DNA of 64,000 bases from Mycogone perniciosa. Its lineage: Eukaryota > Ascomycota > Sordariomycetes > Hypocreales > Hypocreaceae. Location of the stretch: positions 62,001 through 126,000 of the forward strand of contig JAOALB010000097.1 in the NCBI GenBank assembly GCA_025331125.1. The letters are read 5' to 3'. Position numbers and translations under genes: made by a program. Shown piece by piece: positions 41,501 to 50,500 of the stretch (its first letter is position 1; every line of letters starts with the position of its first letter). Below the pieces are notes generated by a model. The model was not told the DNA's origin. It saw only the letters and a program-made list of their open reading frames with translations, and searched no databases.

Positions 41501-41671
41501 GAATCCATCAGTGCTGTGGATGCCCCCAGGAAGTCGAATTCCAATGCCGCAGATGGCAATTTGAAGTTGGTTTTCATCCTTTCCGTTGATAGGCTCACTT
41601 ACGCCATTCAGCGAGCCGTTGGTGTCGGCCTTCACTTCGGCTGGAGTGTCGGTCCCAAGTCGATTAGACAT
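1..41671 (-). CDS. Giant peptaibol-type NRPS, 5' part (KS-AT-ACP + 12 modules), 3' end outside window
   Basis: Coding segments are 41671-41124, 41041-40687 and 40615-1 (join, minus strand). The start ATG at 41671-41669 has A at -3. Lengths 548 + 355 nt close to 301 codons, and the third exon keeps one frame to base 1, where the last codons still read the A8 motif (RKDTQIKIRGLRV). At least 13,839 residues are therefore visible. Layout: KS, AT, ACP, then C-A-T repeated every 3.23-3.29 kb, with twelve C domains (all HHxxxDG), twelve A domains and eleven T domains (all GGDS). An N-terminal KS-AT-ACP followed by many C-A-T modules with Aib- and Pro-type pockets is the known architecture of Trichoderma peptaibol synthetases such as Tex1. 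These make membrane-active, N-acetylated, Aib-rich peptides, usually released by a terminal reductase as an amino alcohol. No reductase is visible because the gene runs off the window. Family call is firm; product is inferred. Confidence 0.96.
2650..5770 (-). other. NRPS module 11 (C-A-T), pocket DVLFCGLICK, Pro-type
   Basis: Third module of block III. C domain HHSIYDG near 5383-5403. A domain FDVGVLD, ANWVFLTPTV, CLGGEA, HGLYGPAEASIC and A10 TTSGKVNRRG, the same family as modules 5 and 8. T domain Ser12917 in LGGDSVSA (codon 2768-2770). Expected substrate Pro. It is followed directly by an Aib-type module, which breaks the three-module rhythm. Confidence 0.86.
5880..9030 (-). other. NRPS module 10 (C-A-T), pocket DLGFLAGVFK, Aib/Iva-type
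   Basis: Second module of block III. C domain HHAVFDG near 8642-8663. A domain FDLSIGEI, INWAFLTPSF, NGWGPAETCVF; the pocket is identical to modules 1 and 12. The A8 region reads RVELSEVEH, with Ser where the other modules have Gly. T domain Ser11839 in IGGDSITA (codon 6002-6004). Confidence 0.87.
9140..12300 (-). other. NRPS module 9 (C-A-T), pocket DASLIGGVLK, probably aliphatic residue
   Basis: First module of block III (modules 9-11). C domain HHTIFDG near 11911-11932. A domain FDASVSEI, VTWALFTPSF, LILGGEA, NGWGPTEACVLG. Related to the pockets of modules 3 and 6. T domain Ser10753 in IGGDSIMA (codon 9260-9262). By comparison with the C-terminal pattern Aib-Hyp-Gln-Iva-Hyp-Aib-Pro of zervamicin/antiamoebin peptaibols, Gln is an alternative. 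Confidence 0.86.
12410..15530 (-). other. NRPS module 8 (C-A-T), pocket DVLFCGLICK, Pro-type
   Basis: Third module of block II. C domain HHSIYDG near 15140-15161. A domain FDVGVLD, ADWVFLTPTV, CLGGEA, HGLYGPAEASIC, A10 TTSGKVNRR. The pocket is identical to modules 5 and 11. T domain Ser9665 in LGGDSITA (codon 12524-12526). Expected substrate Pro. Confidence 0.86.
15640..18800 (-). other. NRPS module 7 (C-A-T), pocket DLGYLAGCFK, Aib/Iva-type
   Basis: Second module of block II. C domain HHAVFDG near 18419-18440. A domain FDLSIGEI, INWAYLTPAF, LLLAGEA, NGWGPAETCCF. Differs from the module 1 pocket at 278 (Tyr) and 330 (Cys). T domain Ser8588 in IGGDSISA (codon 15755-15757). Expected substrate Aib or isovaline. 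Confidence 0.87.
18920..22090 (-). other. NRPS module 6 (C-A-T), pocket DAFLIGAVIK, probably aliphatic residue
   Basis: First module of block II (modules 6-8). C domain HHAVFDG near 21699-21719, followed by Val where most copies have Trp. A domain FDASVFEI, VTCALLTPTV, NAWGPTEICVIG. The pocket is related to modules 3 and 9. Its A3 motif reads SGTTGTPKG rather than SGSTG, which is still within normal variation. T domain Ser7494 in IGGDSMAA (codon 19037-19039). Confidence 0.86.
22190..25330 (-). other. NRPS module 5 (C-A-T), pocket DVLFCGLICK, Pro-type
   Basis: Third module of block I. The C domain has the variant HHSIYDG near 24942-24962, seen only in front of this A-domain type. A domain carries FDVGVLD, ANWVFLTPTV, CLGGEA, HGLYGPAEASIC, and an A10 of the TTSGKVNR form instead of TSTKLDRK. 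This group matches, from memory, proline-activating domains of peptaibol synthetases. T domain Ser6403 (codon 22310-22312). Confidence 0.86.
25440..28610 (-). other. NRPS module 4 (C-A-T), pocket DLGYLCGVFK, Aib/Iva-type
   Basis: Second module of block I. C domain HHAIFDG near 28225-28245. A domain FDLSIGEI, VNWAYLTPSF, LLLCGEA, NGWGPAETCVF. The pocket differs from module 1 only at 278 (Tyr) and 301 (Cys), so the same small alpha,alpha-dialkyl residue (Aib or isovaline) is expected. T domain Ser5321 in IGGDSITA (codon 25556-25558). Confidence 0.87.
28720..31900 (-). other. NRPS module 3 (C-A-T), pocket DAALIGAVAK, probably aliphatic residue
   Basis: First module of repeat block I (modules 3-5). 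C domain HHSIFDG near 31502-31522. A domain FDASVAEI, NAWGPTEACVAG. Its pocket is close to those of modules 6 (DAFLIGAVIK) and 9 (DASLIGGVLK), so the three probably load the same or similar residues. A hydrophobic residue such as Leu, Ile or Val is the simplest reading; Gln is a possible alternative. T domain Ser4225 (codon 28844-28846). Confidence 0.86.
31990..35150 (-). other. NRPS module 2 (C-A-T), pocket DAAIVCGICK, residue unassigned
   Basis: C domain HHAVFDG near 34752-34772. A domain with SGSTGKPKG near 33360, FDASIAEI and NGYGPAEACIC. The pocket code differs from all the other modules in the window, so its substrate is the least certain. Position 2 of many peptaibols is Asn, Gln or Ala, which makes these reasonable candidates but no more. 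T domain Ser3135 in IGGDSITA (codon 32114-32116). Complete and apparently functional. Confidence 0.86.
35260..38440 (-). other. NRPS module 1 (C-A-T), pocket DLGFLAGVFK, Aib/Iva-type
   Basis: C domain starts at DIYPCTTLQEG and has HHAVFDG near 38042-38063. It follows the loading carrier, so it should join acetyl to the first amino acid. A domain: core SGSTGTPKG near 36640, FDLSIGEI, NGWGPAETC. Aligning to GrsA gives 235-D, 236-L, 239-G, 278-F, 299-L, 301-A, 322-G, 330-V, 331-F. This pocket family is, from memory, the one linked to Aib/isovaline in peptaibol synthetases. T domain Ser2046 (codon 35381-35383). All catalytic motifs intact. Confidence 0.88.
38560..38785 (-). other. Acyl carrier domain of the loading module
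   Basis: Residues about 914-987. The phosphopantetheine site is Ser954 in FLLGGDSLTT (codon 38657-38659), within a helix pattern typical of NRPS/PKS carriers. It sits between the AT and the first condensation domain, so it is the likely holder of the acetyl starter passed to module 1. No KR, DH or ER domain lies between AT and this carrier. Confidence 0.92.
39010..39985 (-). other. Acyltransferase (AT) domain with acetyl-loading features
   Basis: Residues about 512-837. It starts at VFSGQGAQW, carries the nucleophile Ser615 in GHSSGE (codon 39674-39676), the His-containing AFHSHHM, and ends in the FLEIGPH segment. In malonyl ATs an Arg 25 residues after the Ser (FabD Ser92/Arg117) holds the malonate carboxylate, and fungal PKSs read AYYRG there. 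Here position 640 is Tyr (AYYYG, codon 39599-39601), exactly 25 residues on. Loss of this Arg fits use of acetyl-CoA, which would supply the N-terminal acetyl group of a peptaibol. Specificity is inferred, not shown. Confidence 0.9.
40616..40686 (-). other. Intron 2 (71 nt)
   Basis: Donor GTGAGT, branch-like CTAAC, acceptor TTGACAG. Splicing falls between codons and joins AFVE to CHDTEA, the counterpart of the KS YVE-AHGTGT motif. Read-through would leave the KS frame. After this point no intron is needed for the next 40.6 kb. Confidence 0.92.
41042..41123 (-). other. Intron 1 (82 nt)
   Basis: Reads GTAAGC at the 5' side, a branch-point-like GCTAAC about 13 nt before the acceptor, and CTTTTAG at the 3' side. 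Removing it joins the split Ser codon 183 and restores the sequence just upstream of the KS nucleophile (QGP-S-VAVENAEC). It also contains the in-frame stop that would otherwise end exon 1. Confidence 0.92.
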
Positions 41672-41689
41672 TGTAAATTAGTATTTCAG

Positions 41690-41722
41690 AATAGATTCAG
41701 AATAGATTCAAAATAGATTCAA
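41690..41722. repeat. Three 11-bp tandem repeats just upstream of the NRPS start codon
   Basis: Units aatagattcag, aatagattcaa, aatagattcaa stand head to tail 18-51 bp upstream of the NRPS ATG, probably in the 5' leader. No known factor site is recognised. The repeat could be neutral slippage. Confidence 0.85.
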
Positions 41723-42526
41723 TAAAAGCAATAGAAAACTTTTGTGTATCCTGACCAGCACACCACAATGCTGCTGCTGAGTTGAGGCCAAAGCGTAGAA
41801 GGGGCAACGTGCTGTCAACAATACAACTACTTGTAGTACTCAGCAAGATACTAGGTGTCAGAAGTGGGCAGAACGACACCTATGTACTATGACTCGTGCT
41901 CCTATCACATATCAAGAGTTGTTTCACTGAGTTTTCATCCACGTGTGCAGGCATACGCCAGTACATGGGTTCACTTTGCATACCGCCATTATGTGGCGAA
42001 TTGTTTCCCCCTTCCTCGTAGTCGGTCAGAATCCTGAGGCGTACGAGTATCCATTATTGGAGCCTTGGCGGCCATGATGTACCATACGGCCTCAAGATGT
42101 GATTTGCTTTGGCGAGCAAGATGTGATGCAGGGATAGTGGGCTACTGGGTGATTTGTGCATGCTAATGCCAGGAATTGGTGGGGAGAGGATCTGTCAGAT
42201 GTGGGGATAGGGATCTGGATTACTACATGAGGGTATGCAATGTAAGCCCAGAAATTCCTTCATTAAGAATCATGTCCCGACTGATCAGTTGCTAGTAGTA
42301 GTATTGTCGGGATTTAGGGGATCTACACTAGTCTAGATGACCGCGGGCCGCGGCAAACTTCCATATGAAAAGCAAATTTTGAGGCGGAAATACTAAAAGC
42401 AAAAAGTAGGACGCTTACAGCAGCAGCCATAGGTCGGGGGAAAATACCCTTGCCTCCCCATCCCCATAGCCTGTAGGCTGTATTGGATTTCGCATGTACA
42501 CACGGATTAGTTTCTTTTGATATCAA

Positions 42527-45410
42527 TACTCCGTATGTGATCCACGAAAATCTGGTGCTTCCTCGTAGTTACACAAACCTTGCGACAGGATTCGCCATAT
42601 CTTACATTCGACAGACCCTGACTGTCTCATACGACATTTAACGGTGAAGTGCTCTATTCGTATGAATGAGTGGAGCAATGAACAATGCCTTGGCCCAAAA
42701 ACAGTCAATTAATGTCAGACTGCAAACAACAATGACTGCTAATGCATCTTCCATACCGACTCAGAGCCACCAAGGTGTCCCTGGGTAGGTTTGCACTAGT
42801 GCTACGTCACAAATGCCTGCATTCATACCCAAGATGTGGTTATTTGAAGTCCAACCTTTCTGTTAATGGACTTGAACCCTAGATCCGCAGCCCAATTCAG
42901 CTCAGTCTCAGAGTGTCACATGCGAGGTACGGGAGCATTGTGCATATGGCTTACTGGTCTAATACTTTTAGTACTATGGATACTGCAGATCCACCGCGAT
43001 CCGGTCCGCTACATTGTGAAGCCCTATTCCGGTAATGCCGGACTGATTAAGTGCCGTTACTCGTCAGCCTAGCGCCTCAAAATTCGGCGGGACCCTTTCC
43101 CTCACCGAAGACAACCGGGCCCTTGAATTTAACCGGTGATACGAAGTACACGATATTGTGTCCTTGAACCTGTAGGATTTTACTCCTGTCAGTTCATAGT
43201 CCAGAGCGTTGACTTCCACAGCGATCTGACGTGATACGCTCCACATTGTCGAGTATTCAATCCACATTTGGAGATGCGGCCAAGGCGTCTTAACATGGCC
43301 GTTGAATAATAAATGGATGGCAGAGTCTTGGAAACATTGATGCCACGATTTTTCAATGGCGTGACCAGACTCCCTGCAGGTTGTCTTAATCCTAATCCAC
43401 CTTGCCTCCTCTTGGCTCTCGTGTCTGCGCCTTCGTCCCGGGTCTGATCCCTGACCCAAAACAGATACTCGTACATACATACTACTCGTACGGAGTATTC
43501 AGTGCATAAATTAACTGTCCGGCCCGGGTACCCGATGGTTTCTATTTCCAAGTATCCAACACAAGAGAAGGCTCGGCTTGTTCAATATGTATGACTAAAA
43601 ATGTGCCTATAGGAGATGGGTCTTGTATCACCATATGCACTAGACATCGCCGGCTTTTCTTTTTTGCCCCTATATTTTTATCCGCAATCCCCCCAGTACC
43701 ACTTACTAGTACACAATTCCGGCCACAAAATCGGATGTCTTGTGGCTCCGATTGTGCAGCTGGACAGAATCCATGTCACAATTGGCCGATCGACATTTCA
43801 CCGTAGCCGGGTGGAAATGAGATCCCGCCCCTCTGAGGCTCAGATCCGGACTTGATGGGTATCCCATTCATACCTAAGGTATGTGTTCGTACCCATGTAG
43901 GCGGGGGTGCCTTGGCCTGCTGAAAGACCAGGGCATAAATTAGTACTACCATCACAAAACGAAGAAACGATACAGTGCTGGGTCCCTTGGGAGGTCGGCT
44001 ACCGTGGCCGGGCTGTGAATCTAGTTGAAAGTTGAGGCATTTGGTATTTTCCATGTCTTCAACATAGCCAAAGTATGATGCCATACCGGATGAATGGATG
44101 TGAATCTGTCCTTGGCCAATCGGTGTACGAGTATGAGTAATGTCAATCGCAGATGGTACGCATCTAAACTTGTTGGGAGTGTCTTAGCAATCCCCAAACT
44201 GCCACCACACTTGCTACTCCCTAGATCATTATCAATCAGATACGAGTATGTAGAAGAGACAATCGGGGCCAGTACGAATACTAGCCAGTATTTGAAAACA
44301 ATTGTATTTTCACGGTAACATTTCGAAGTAGAAAGTCATAAAAACATTAAACAATAGAGGTGTGCTTCTCTGGAAGAAGCATCTTTTTTTGTTTGTTGAT
44401 TGAATATAGGGTAGGCAGTCAAGCAGTCAAGGCAATGGCTGTCGGCCCTCCTCGCTATGATGACCAATAGTACAGAGCTACGGAGCACTCTGTACTCCGT
44501 AATAACTAGCATAGGTATGATAGGTCAACAAACCTACTAGTATCAATTGTGTACTAGGGGGTCTCTACTAGGGCGGGGATGGTCGTTTTTGAGGCCCTAA
44601 TAGTACTCCGTACTCCAGTTGGATCACTTCGGATGTCTCAGAGAACGGCGCCAGTTTCGGAGGAATACCGCCGATGATCTCTTCCCGTCCTAGACTTAGC
44701 CGCCATGCATGATTCACATAGTTGGATATTGGTAAATACTCGTGGCTCAATGCAAACATGCTCCAAGATTTTACTTTGAAAGACATGGCAATGAAAAATT
44801 TTACAGAGAGAAGGAAACGAGCGGGCCGTGTATGCAGTAATGTTAATCTTGGCCTGCTGTTCTTTATTGCTCAGTACTACCGCCAAGGTGGGCTATGAAC
44901 CTTGAGCATTAAGCACCATGGCGTCATATTCATGTCCCCCCAGTGTATTACTGTTATAAGTTGCAACATTGATGCAGATCCTATCAAGTACAAAACGGAC
45001 TCATCGTCTCCTTATTATGGCAGTGCCACAACTGTTTTAACAAGCCACGCTGTCATGCCCTCCATGTGCGCAGTAGGTCCGCAACTCATATCAATAAGTT
45101 ATTTGCCAGAGAAACTTGCAAGGCCAGAGTACGGAGAACAGCAGCCCGGGTTATGTCCGGGCAAACCGAGCAACTCGGAGTACTCCTTACAGATTTAGGG
45201 GGTGCTTACGAAGCCCTTGGCGATGCGAGGTGAGACTGTTGAGTAGCATCAGATCAGCTGAGAGCTCAAAACAGAATCAGACAGGGAATATTTCAGCCCT
45301 TGGAGTAAGTGGCGGGGAGGATACCAGCATAACGCATCACCCACAATCGTGTGATGACAGGCCCCTTTACGAGTATATGGAGTAACTCGATATATACGAC
45401 GTACGGAGTA
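42527..45410. repeat. Dispersed TACTCCGTA / TACGGAGTA motif cluster
   Basis: Exact 9-mers at 42527-42535, 43489-43497, 44493-44501, 44604-44612 and 45402-45410, on both strands. Near matches occur at 44479, 45130 and 45175. At 44479-44501 two copies face each other (TACGGAG ... CTCCGTA) and could form a hairpin. Chance would give about 0.02 copies in this span. Function unknown. Confidence 0.7.
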
Positions 45411-45780
45411 CACGTAAAAATATCGTCCAGCATAGGAATAAGTACGAAGTACGCAGAAGTAGATACCTAGGTAATAGATATGTACTTCGTAGGTGATGGA
45501 ATTTAGGCAAGCCAGGGCGCTGAGGCCGCTGAGGCCGCTGAAGTTGCCCTACAGGGGGCACTGCGCGGACCCAGTGGGCGGGGATCCAATGGACCAGACA
45601 GAGAGCATAACTTAACTCAAACATTAAAGCCTGATTATCCATCTCAATGTGCTTCCCACATTGTCACTCTCACCAACTGGATGGCCTATGGTAATACCCA
45701 TATTTATGTAGAAGGCTCAGCCGCAATGACTTCGCCCAACTAATCACGTACACATGGCATGCCTTACAGATAATGAACCA

Positions 45781-46075
45781 CTCAAATCCTGCGCTGTTGG
45801 AACACTTGCAGACAGACTATTCACCGCAACCATCGGCCTATTTGGACTGGCCGTCGGTGCCGCTGGGTTTTCAAGATATCTCTCGATGAAATAGAGAGAT
45901 TTGACTTGTGGACGAGATTTGGGAGGGAGTCGAGTGCCGGTCGCTTAATTCGAGAAATGGGACAATTCTGCCGGTCTCGAACGAGGCAAGTGGCCACAAT
46001 CCATCATATGGTCTGTCCTCAATGATTGGCGAGCGGTTTACACGTTGGGAGTACTTTGATCTATTTTAGGGTACA
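45781..46075 (+). pseudogene. Weak coding-like remnant, unrecognised
   Basis: One plus frame reads a Pro/Ser/Leu-rich stretch (LEHLQTDYSPQPSAYLDW) ending at a stop near 45888. A second frame resumes near 45905-46069 with GTILPVSNEASG and ends at a stop. The frame change and stops suggest either a small intron or a decayed gene end. No family recognised. It may be chance. Confidence 0.15.
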
Positions 46076-46659
46076 ATTGTCGCAATGAAGATGACGAATC
46101 CATGTCTGTACCTCCAGCAAATGGCATACCTAAGTGGTATGATACCAAGGGCCGCGGCGCACTTCACCCGGTGGCGTCATTGAGCCTATAGATTACAAGA
46201 CACAATCGCGCACTTGCAGGTAAGGGGGAACGAATGGCCTAAGTCACTAATCAGTTGGATAATATCTACATAATTTTGTGCCTCCTGATGAAGGAGGAGA
46301 ATTTCTTCCGAGTCCATCAACGGCAGGGTGACAGTCACATGGATGGTAGGCCAGTCTCTTTGGCCAATGAAATATTTCCCAATCTATGTAGCGACCTTGG
46401 AAAGATGGCCAAGCTAGTTCCCGACATATTATAGTGAGGATCAAGAGTGAGATGGAAAGTTAGTCCTCCCCGAGACTGTGTTCACATATGTAAGGCCATT
46501 CACTTCTACAACCAGTCTAACCACTCATCAGTTATCTATAGCCTGTCTAGTTGTCGTCCTCATGGTATTTCTGTGGTTTCTATCCTTGAGAGGCAGCAGC
46601 TACGTACTCGACTCCTCTCGTGGCCCAGACATGAGCGAATATAGCCTTGTCTATACCTT

Positions 46660-47085
46660 CATGCGTGATGTGGGTGTTGGTATGGACTCCTTTAGCGATG
46701 ACTGTCCGGTGGCGGACCATTTGTCGCTGCTAAGAAATTCGACTCGGATGGTGATGTTCTTCTTGTCTTCAAAGTGCACAAAACGAGTCTCATCGATCAC
46801 AATCACGGCGAACTTGCACTTTGTAGGGCAGTCGCAGGTAATCGTAAGATCAATGCCTATGCAACCCTGTTAGCTAATTATATAAGAAACACTTATGCAA
46901 GTGCCTAGACTTATTTTGGCTGCTTGCATTTACAATGTCACCCTTCCCCGCGTTGTATCAATAATAACCATGGCACCACCTACGAGAGTGATGTAGATCG
47001 GAAGCATGTGAGAGCCGAATACTAGATGTTTGCGACAAACTTCTGTACTAATCCGATCTATTCTTGTATTTCTGGAATCTCAACC
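46660..47085 (-). pseudogene. Weak coding-like remnant, unrecognised
   Basis: On the minus strand, about 47080-46945 reads a hydrophobic segment (LPIYITLVGGAMVIID) and about 46880-46660 reads a Cys-containing segment (ITCDCPTKCKFAVIVID) that ends at a stop. Between them lies a possible intron (GTGACA ... GCTAACAG), with a stop further upstream. Composition looks more protein-like than the opposing plus frame, but no family is recognised. Confidence 0.2.
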
Positions 47086-47508
47086 TTCCAATATAGAGGC
47101 AGTTTAAAACAAATTCTAGGCTGGGCATTTCTACCCGCAAATACCTATTTTGGGGGGCTACTCGTTACACTTATGGGCGATTCTCTTCTCTTATTTCTCG
47201 TCTTAAATCCCCATAGCATAGACTTTCCATCCAATATCAACGTCCGGAGAGAGGATCCAGGACTTGGACGGCTTTGCTAGAGATATTATGGTATCACGAA
47301 CAGGCGGGGGCCCAGTAGACAGTCGGATTCTACTAGTTAACCTGTCAAGTAGTATTCGGGCTCAATATTCCATATACAGTCATCATAAGCAATAACTACT
47401 ACCGTTACTGTAGCATTCTTAGCTGCAGATACTCACTCAAACTACGAAACAATAAATATACAAACGTCGTTTTATATAAAGGACAGATAGCAATTAATAT
47501 ATATAGAT

Positions 47509-47520
47509 CGAACTCGGGCC
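47509..47520 (+). repeat. Target-site duplication, left copy (LINE copy 1)
   Basis: cgaactcgggcc, identical to 53396-53407. Together they bracket the AT-rich element. A 12-bp duplication is too long for LTR elements (5 bp) but normal for non-LTR retrotransposons. Confidence 0.75.
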
Positions 47521-50500
47521 GGCAAGCTTCCCTCCTACACCTACAGGTACCCCACCTTTTAGGTACCTATTTACTAAAAATTCTATAACCTCTTAACTAG
47601 CTATTAAGAAAATAAGTTTAATAACGCTCTCTCGCCCTTTTTAAGCATTTAAAGAAAGATAGTAAATGCTATTAGACTTTAAGTAAATTAAAGATAATTA
47701 AACTTTATTGCCGCTAAGCAGGCAATACTTTAGCGATTTAAAAAGGAAGGCACTCCTTTACTTTTAAAGTAAAAAGAGATTATAGTCTTTTTACTTATAG
47801 TTAAAAAATACTATATTAATAATAAATATATTAAAATTAATATCTTTAAACTTAAATTTAAATTTAATATAAAATTTAATATCTTTTTTTTTAAAAAAGA
47901 TTTAAAAAAGCCTTTTTTTTCCTTTTAAAATAAATTAATAAAAGCCTTTACCTTTATAAATAAAAAGTAATTAAATATAGTATTTAAAATCTTTATTTAA
48001 ATTAAAGAAATGAATTTAATTTAAAACGCTAGGTAAAAAGTATTACTTTTAATAGCTTAAATTATTAATAATTATATAATTAAATATTAAAGAAAATATT
48101 ACCTTTTAAGAGTTATATTAGTAAATAAAGCTTTTTTTAATACTTTTAAAAATACTTTTTTTTAAAAGTCTTTATAAACTTTAAAAAATTCAATAAAAAC
48201 TTTTTTTTTATTTAACTATTAATTATATAATTAATTAATAAAAAGCTTTATTAAAATAATAAATAATAGTAAATTAAACTTTAGCCTTTAAATAAAATTA
48301 ATATAGGAACCCTTTTACTAAGTAATAGCTTAAAATACGTTATATAGGCTATAGTTGCAGCTATAAATATAAATAAAAACTTTATAATATAAAAGAATAA
48401 AAATAAATTTACCTTTTAAAGTAATAGTAGGCTAGCTTTTATTATTTATAAAAATAAATAGAAATAAGTGAAAACTACTTTAAAAACTTATAATAAAATT
48501 TTCCTTTAAATCCCTTTAAACTATAGCTAAAAAAAGATTACTGCTATGAGCATTAAGTAAAAGGTTATTAAAATTAATAACCTTAAAAGTAAAAATAGTA
48601 TTTACTTTTAAAAAATAAAGTTTAAGTTTATAGTTTAAATTAAAATAAAAAATATTAAAAAAAGATTTTTATTTTAGCTTTAATTATAAAGGTTAATAGC
48701 TTAAAGATTAAAAAAGTATATATATAAAAGAGTTTTTTGATATAAAATATTTTTAAATATTATATTAATACTTTAAATATTTCTTTTATTAATATATTAA
48801 TTTTAATTAAAGCTTAAAGGAGCGCTAAGTTTAAAAAACCTTTAATCTTTTACTAAAAGGCCCCTTTTAGCAAAACTATTAACATTTACTATTATTTTAT
48901 CTCTTTTAAAAAGGAAGTTAAAATAAACTTTAAACTTTTTAATTATTTGACTTTAATAAAGCTTTAAACTTAAAAGGTATAAATAATTTAATATAATAAA
49001 TACTTTAACTTTTATAACCTTTAAAAGTATATTAAAATTATATAAGATAAAAAGTATAGTAAATTTACCTTTTAATATATTAATAAAAATAAAAACTATA
49101 ATTACTTTATTTAATATATTAACTGCTTTAAACTTTATTAATTTAATACTTTAAACTATTATATATATTTAATTATTAAAAATAATATAAAAGTATATAC
49201 TATTAAAAAATAACTTCAAAGTATTAAAGAATTTAAGATTTAGGAATTTTAAAAAAGGAACCTTGCCCCTTTTACCTTTAAGCCTAAATCTAGCGCGCTT
49301 AAAGGAGGAGCCTTTTAGGCCGCCTTAACTAAATCCTTTACTGCTCCTGCTTTTAAGGCCTAAATCCGAAAACCCCTCCCTTTAAGTAAAATAATACCCT
49401 TTGCCTTTATAGTAAAGCCCCTTTAAAATAAAATTAACCTAATAAATATCTTTAATAGCTTATTAAAGAAAGGTTTACTGGCTTACTTTATAATAAAGGT
49501 TATTAATTTTAATAATTTTATAAATAATACTTTAAAGGAATCTTTTAAAAGAGATAAACTTTATAAATTTAATATATAAACTATAAACCTTATTAAAACT
49601 ATTAAAAAAAGTTCAACTGAAAAGTCTTTTAAGCTAATATAAAAAGATAAAGATAATATTATAATATAGCCCTTTTACTAACTTAAGAAAACAGCTTTAA
49701 TATTATATTTATTTAAAAGCTATAAATTTACTAAAATACTTTATTATTTAAAAAGTAAATAAAATTTTACTTTAATATTTAAGTATTTAATTTAGTTAAT
49801 AATTAAAGGGAGATTAAACCCTTTATTTTTATATATATTAAAAATATATTAAATTTATTATATTAATAACTTTTACCTTTAAAACTAATAAGTAATTATA
49901 TTTATTAAGTAAAAGTCTATAAATATATTATTATTAATATTTATTATAAAGCTTCCTTTAATATTATAATAGAAACTTTTAAAAGGTAAAGTTAGCCCCC
50001 TTTAAACTTAATTATTATAAAAGAATTTAATATATTATATTAAATATAGTAATAAAGCTAAATCTTTAATACTATAAATAATAGATTAGTTAAATAAATA
50101 AATAAATATAAATTAATCCCTGCCTTTATAAATGCCTTTATAAAAGATTTTAAAAAATATATTAACTTTAATTTTTTTAACTGCTTTATATTAATAACTA
50201 TTATACGAAATTTAAATATAAGCTTAAACTATTATATAATTAATACTATACTTTTAAGCTTTTGTAAGTTAATAGTTAATATAAAAAAGAAATATATCCC
50301 TTTTAAACGTTTATAAAAGTTTAGCTAGCTAATATATATATATACCTAGCTCCTTTTAAAGGTAAATGTAATTAATTTAATTAAAAGGGACCTAAACGCA
50401 GCTATATAAGTATTTTAAAGACTTTTTATAGATTATATATAATTAATACATAAAAAGAAATATTAAAATAGATATAGCGCTTTTTAATAAAATAAAGATT

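Larger units (their letters stand above)
40235..41563 (-). other. Ketosynthase (KS) domain, divergent and probably inactive
   Basis: Residues about 37-428, split by both introns. It opens with IAICGIGIRLPGG and closes with the NSFGAAGLSAH motif typical of KS domains. The nucleophile Cys191 (codon 41017-41019) is kept, but in ENAECSAS rather than DTACSSS. The first catalytic His is kept as His303 in CHDTEA instead of AHGTGT. The second His, normally in NIGHSEAASG, is Asp338 (codon 40505-40507, NIGDSRSASG). The Cys-His distance is 112 residues against about 135 in ordinary KSs: the conserved LSPDG.C..FD..A.GY.RGEG stretch is reduced to DKDAFEGEAV. The stretch before the nucleophile is also about 14 residues short. 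The exon is open through these places, so hidden introns do not explain the gaps. Condensation or decarboxylation seems unlikely. Confidence 0.9.
41723..47508. other. Intergenic region upstream of the NRPS, no convincing intact gene
   Basis: About 5.8 kb of normal base composition between the NRPS and the AT-rich block. Open frames are short and mostly lack protein-like composition, and no tRNA or rRNA is seen. It contains the NRPS promoter at its left end, where two CCGCGG sites lie at about 42342-42355 (possible zinc-cluster factor sites, speculative). It also holds several TACTCCGTA motifs, a 7-bp-stem hairpin followed by seven T at 44362-44390, and the weak coding-like stretches listed separately. 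Confidence 0.6.

Noticed and set aside
39010..41563. A complete polyketide synthase module
   Set aside because: No KR, DH, ER or methyltransferase; the KS is damaged and the carrier leads straight into a condensation domain.
42342..42355. CCGCGG pair as a zinc-cluster regulator operator
   Set aside because: Too short and common; no regulator gene in view and no repeated arrangement.
46478..46873. Plus-strand frame of 131 codons with a hydrophobic stretch
   Set aside because: Composition is poor after the hydrophobic part, and the opposite strand reads better. No family recognised.
47500..47525. tRNA T-arm-like words (CCCGAGTTCGATC on the minus strand) at the LINE insertion site
   Set aside because: No acceptor, D or anticodon arm can be found around it in either flank.
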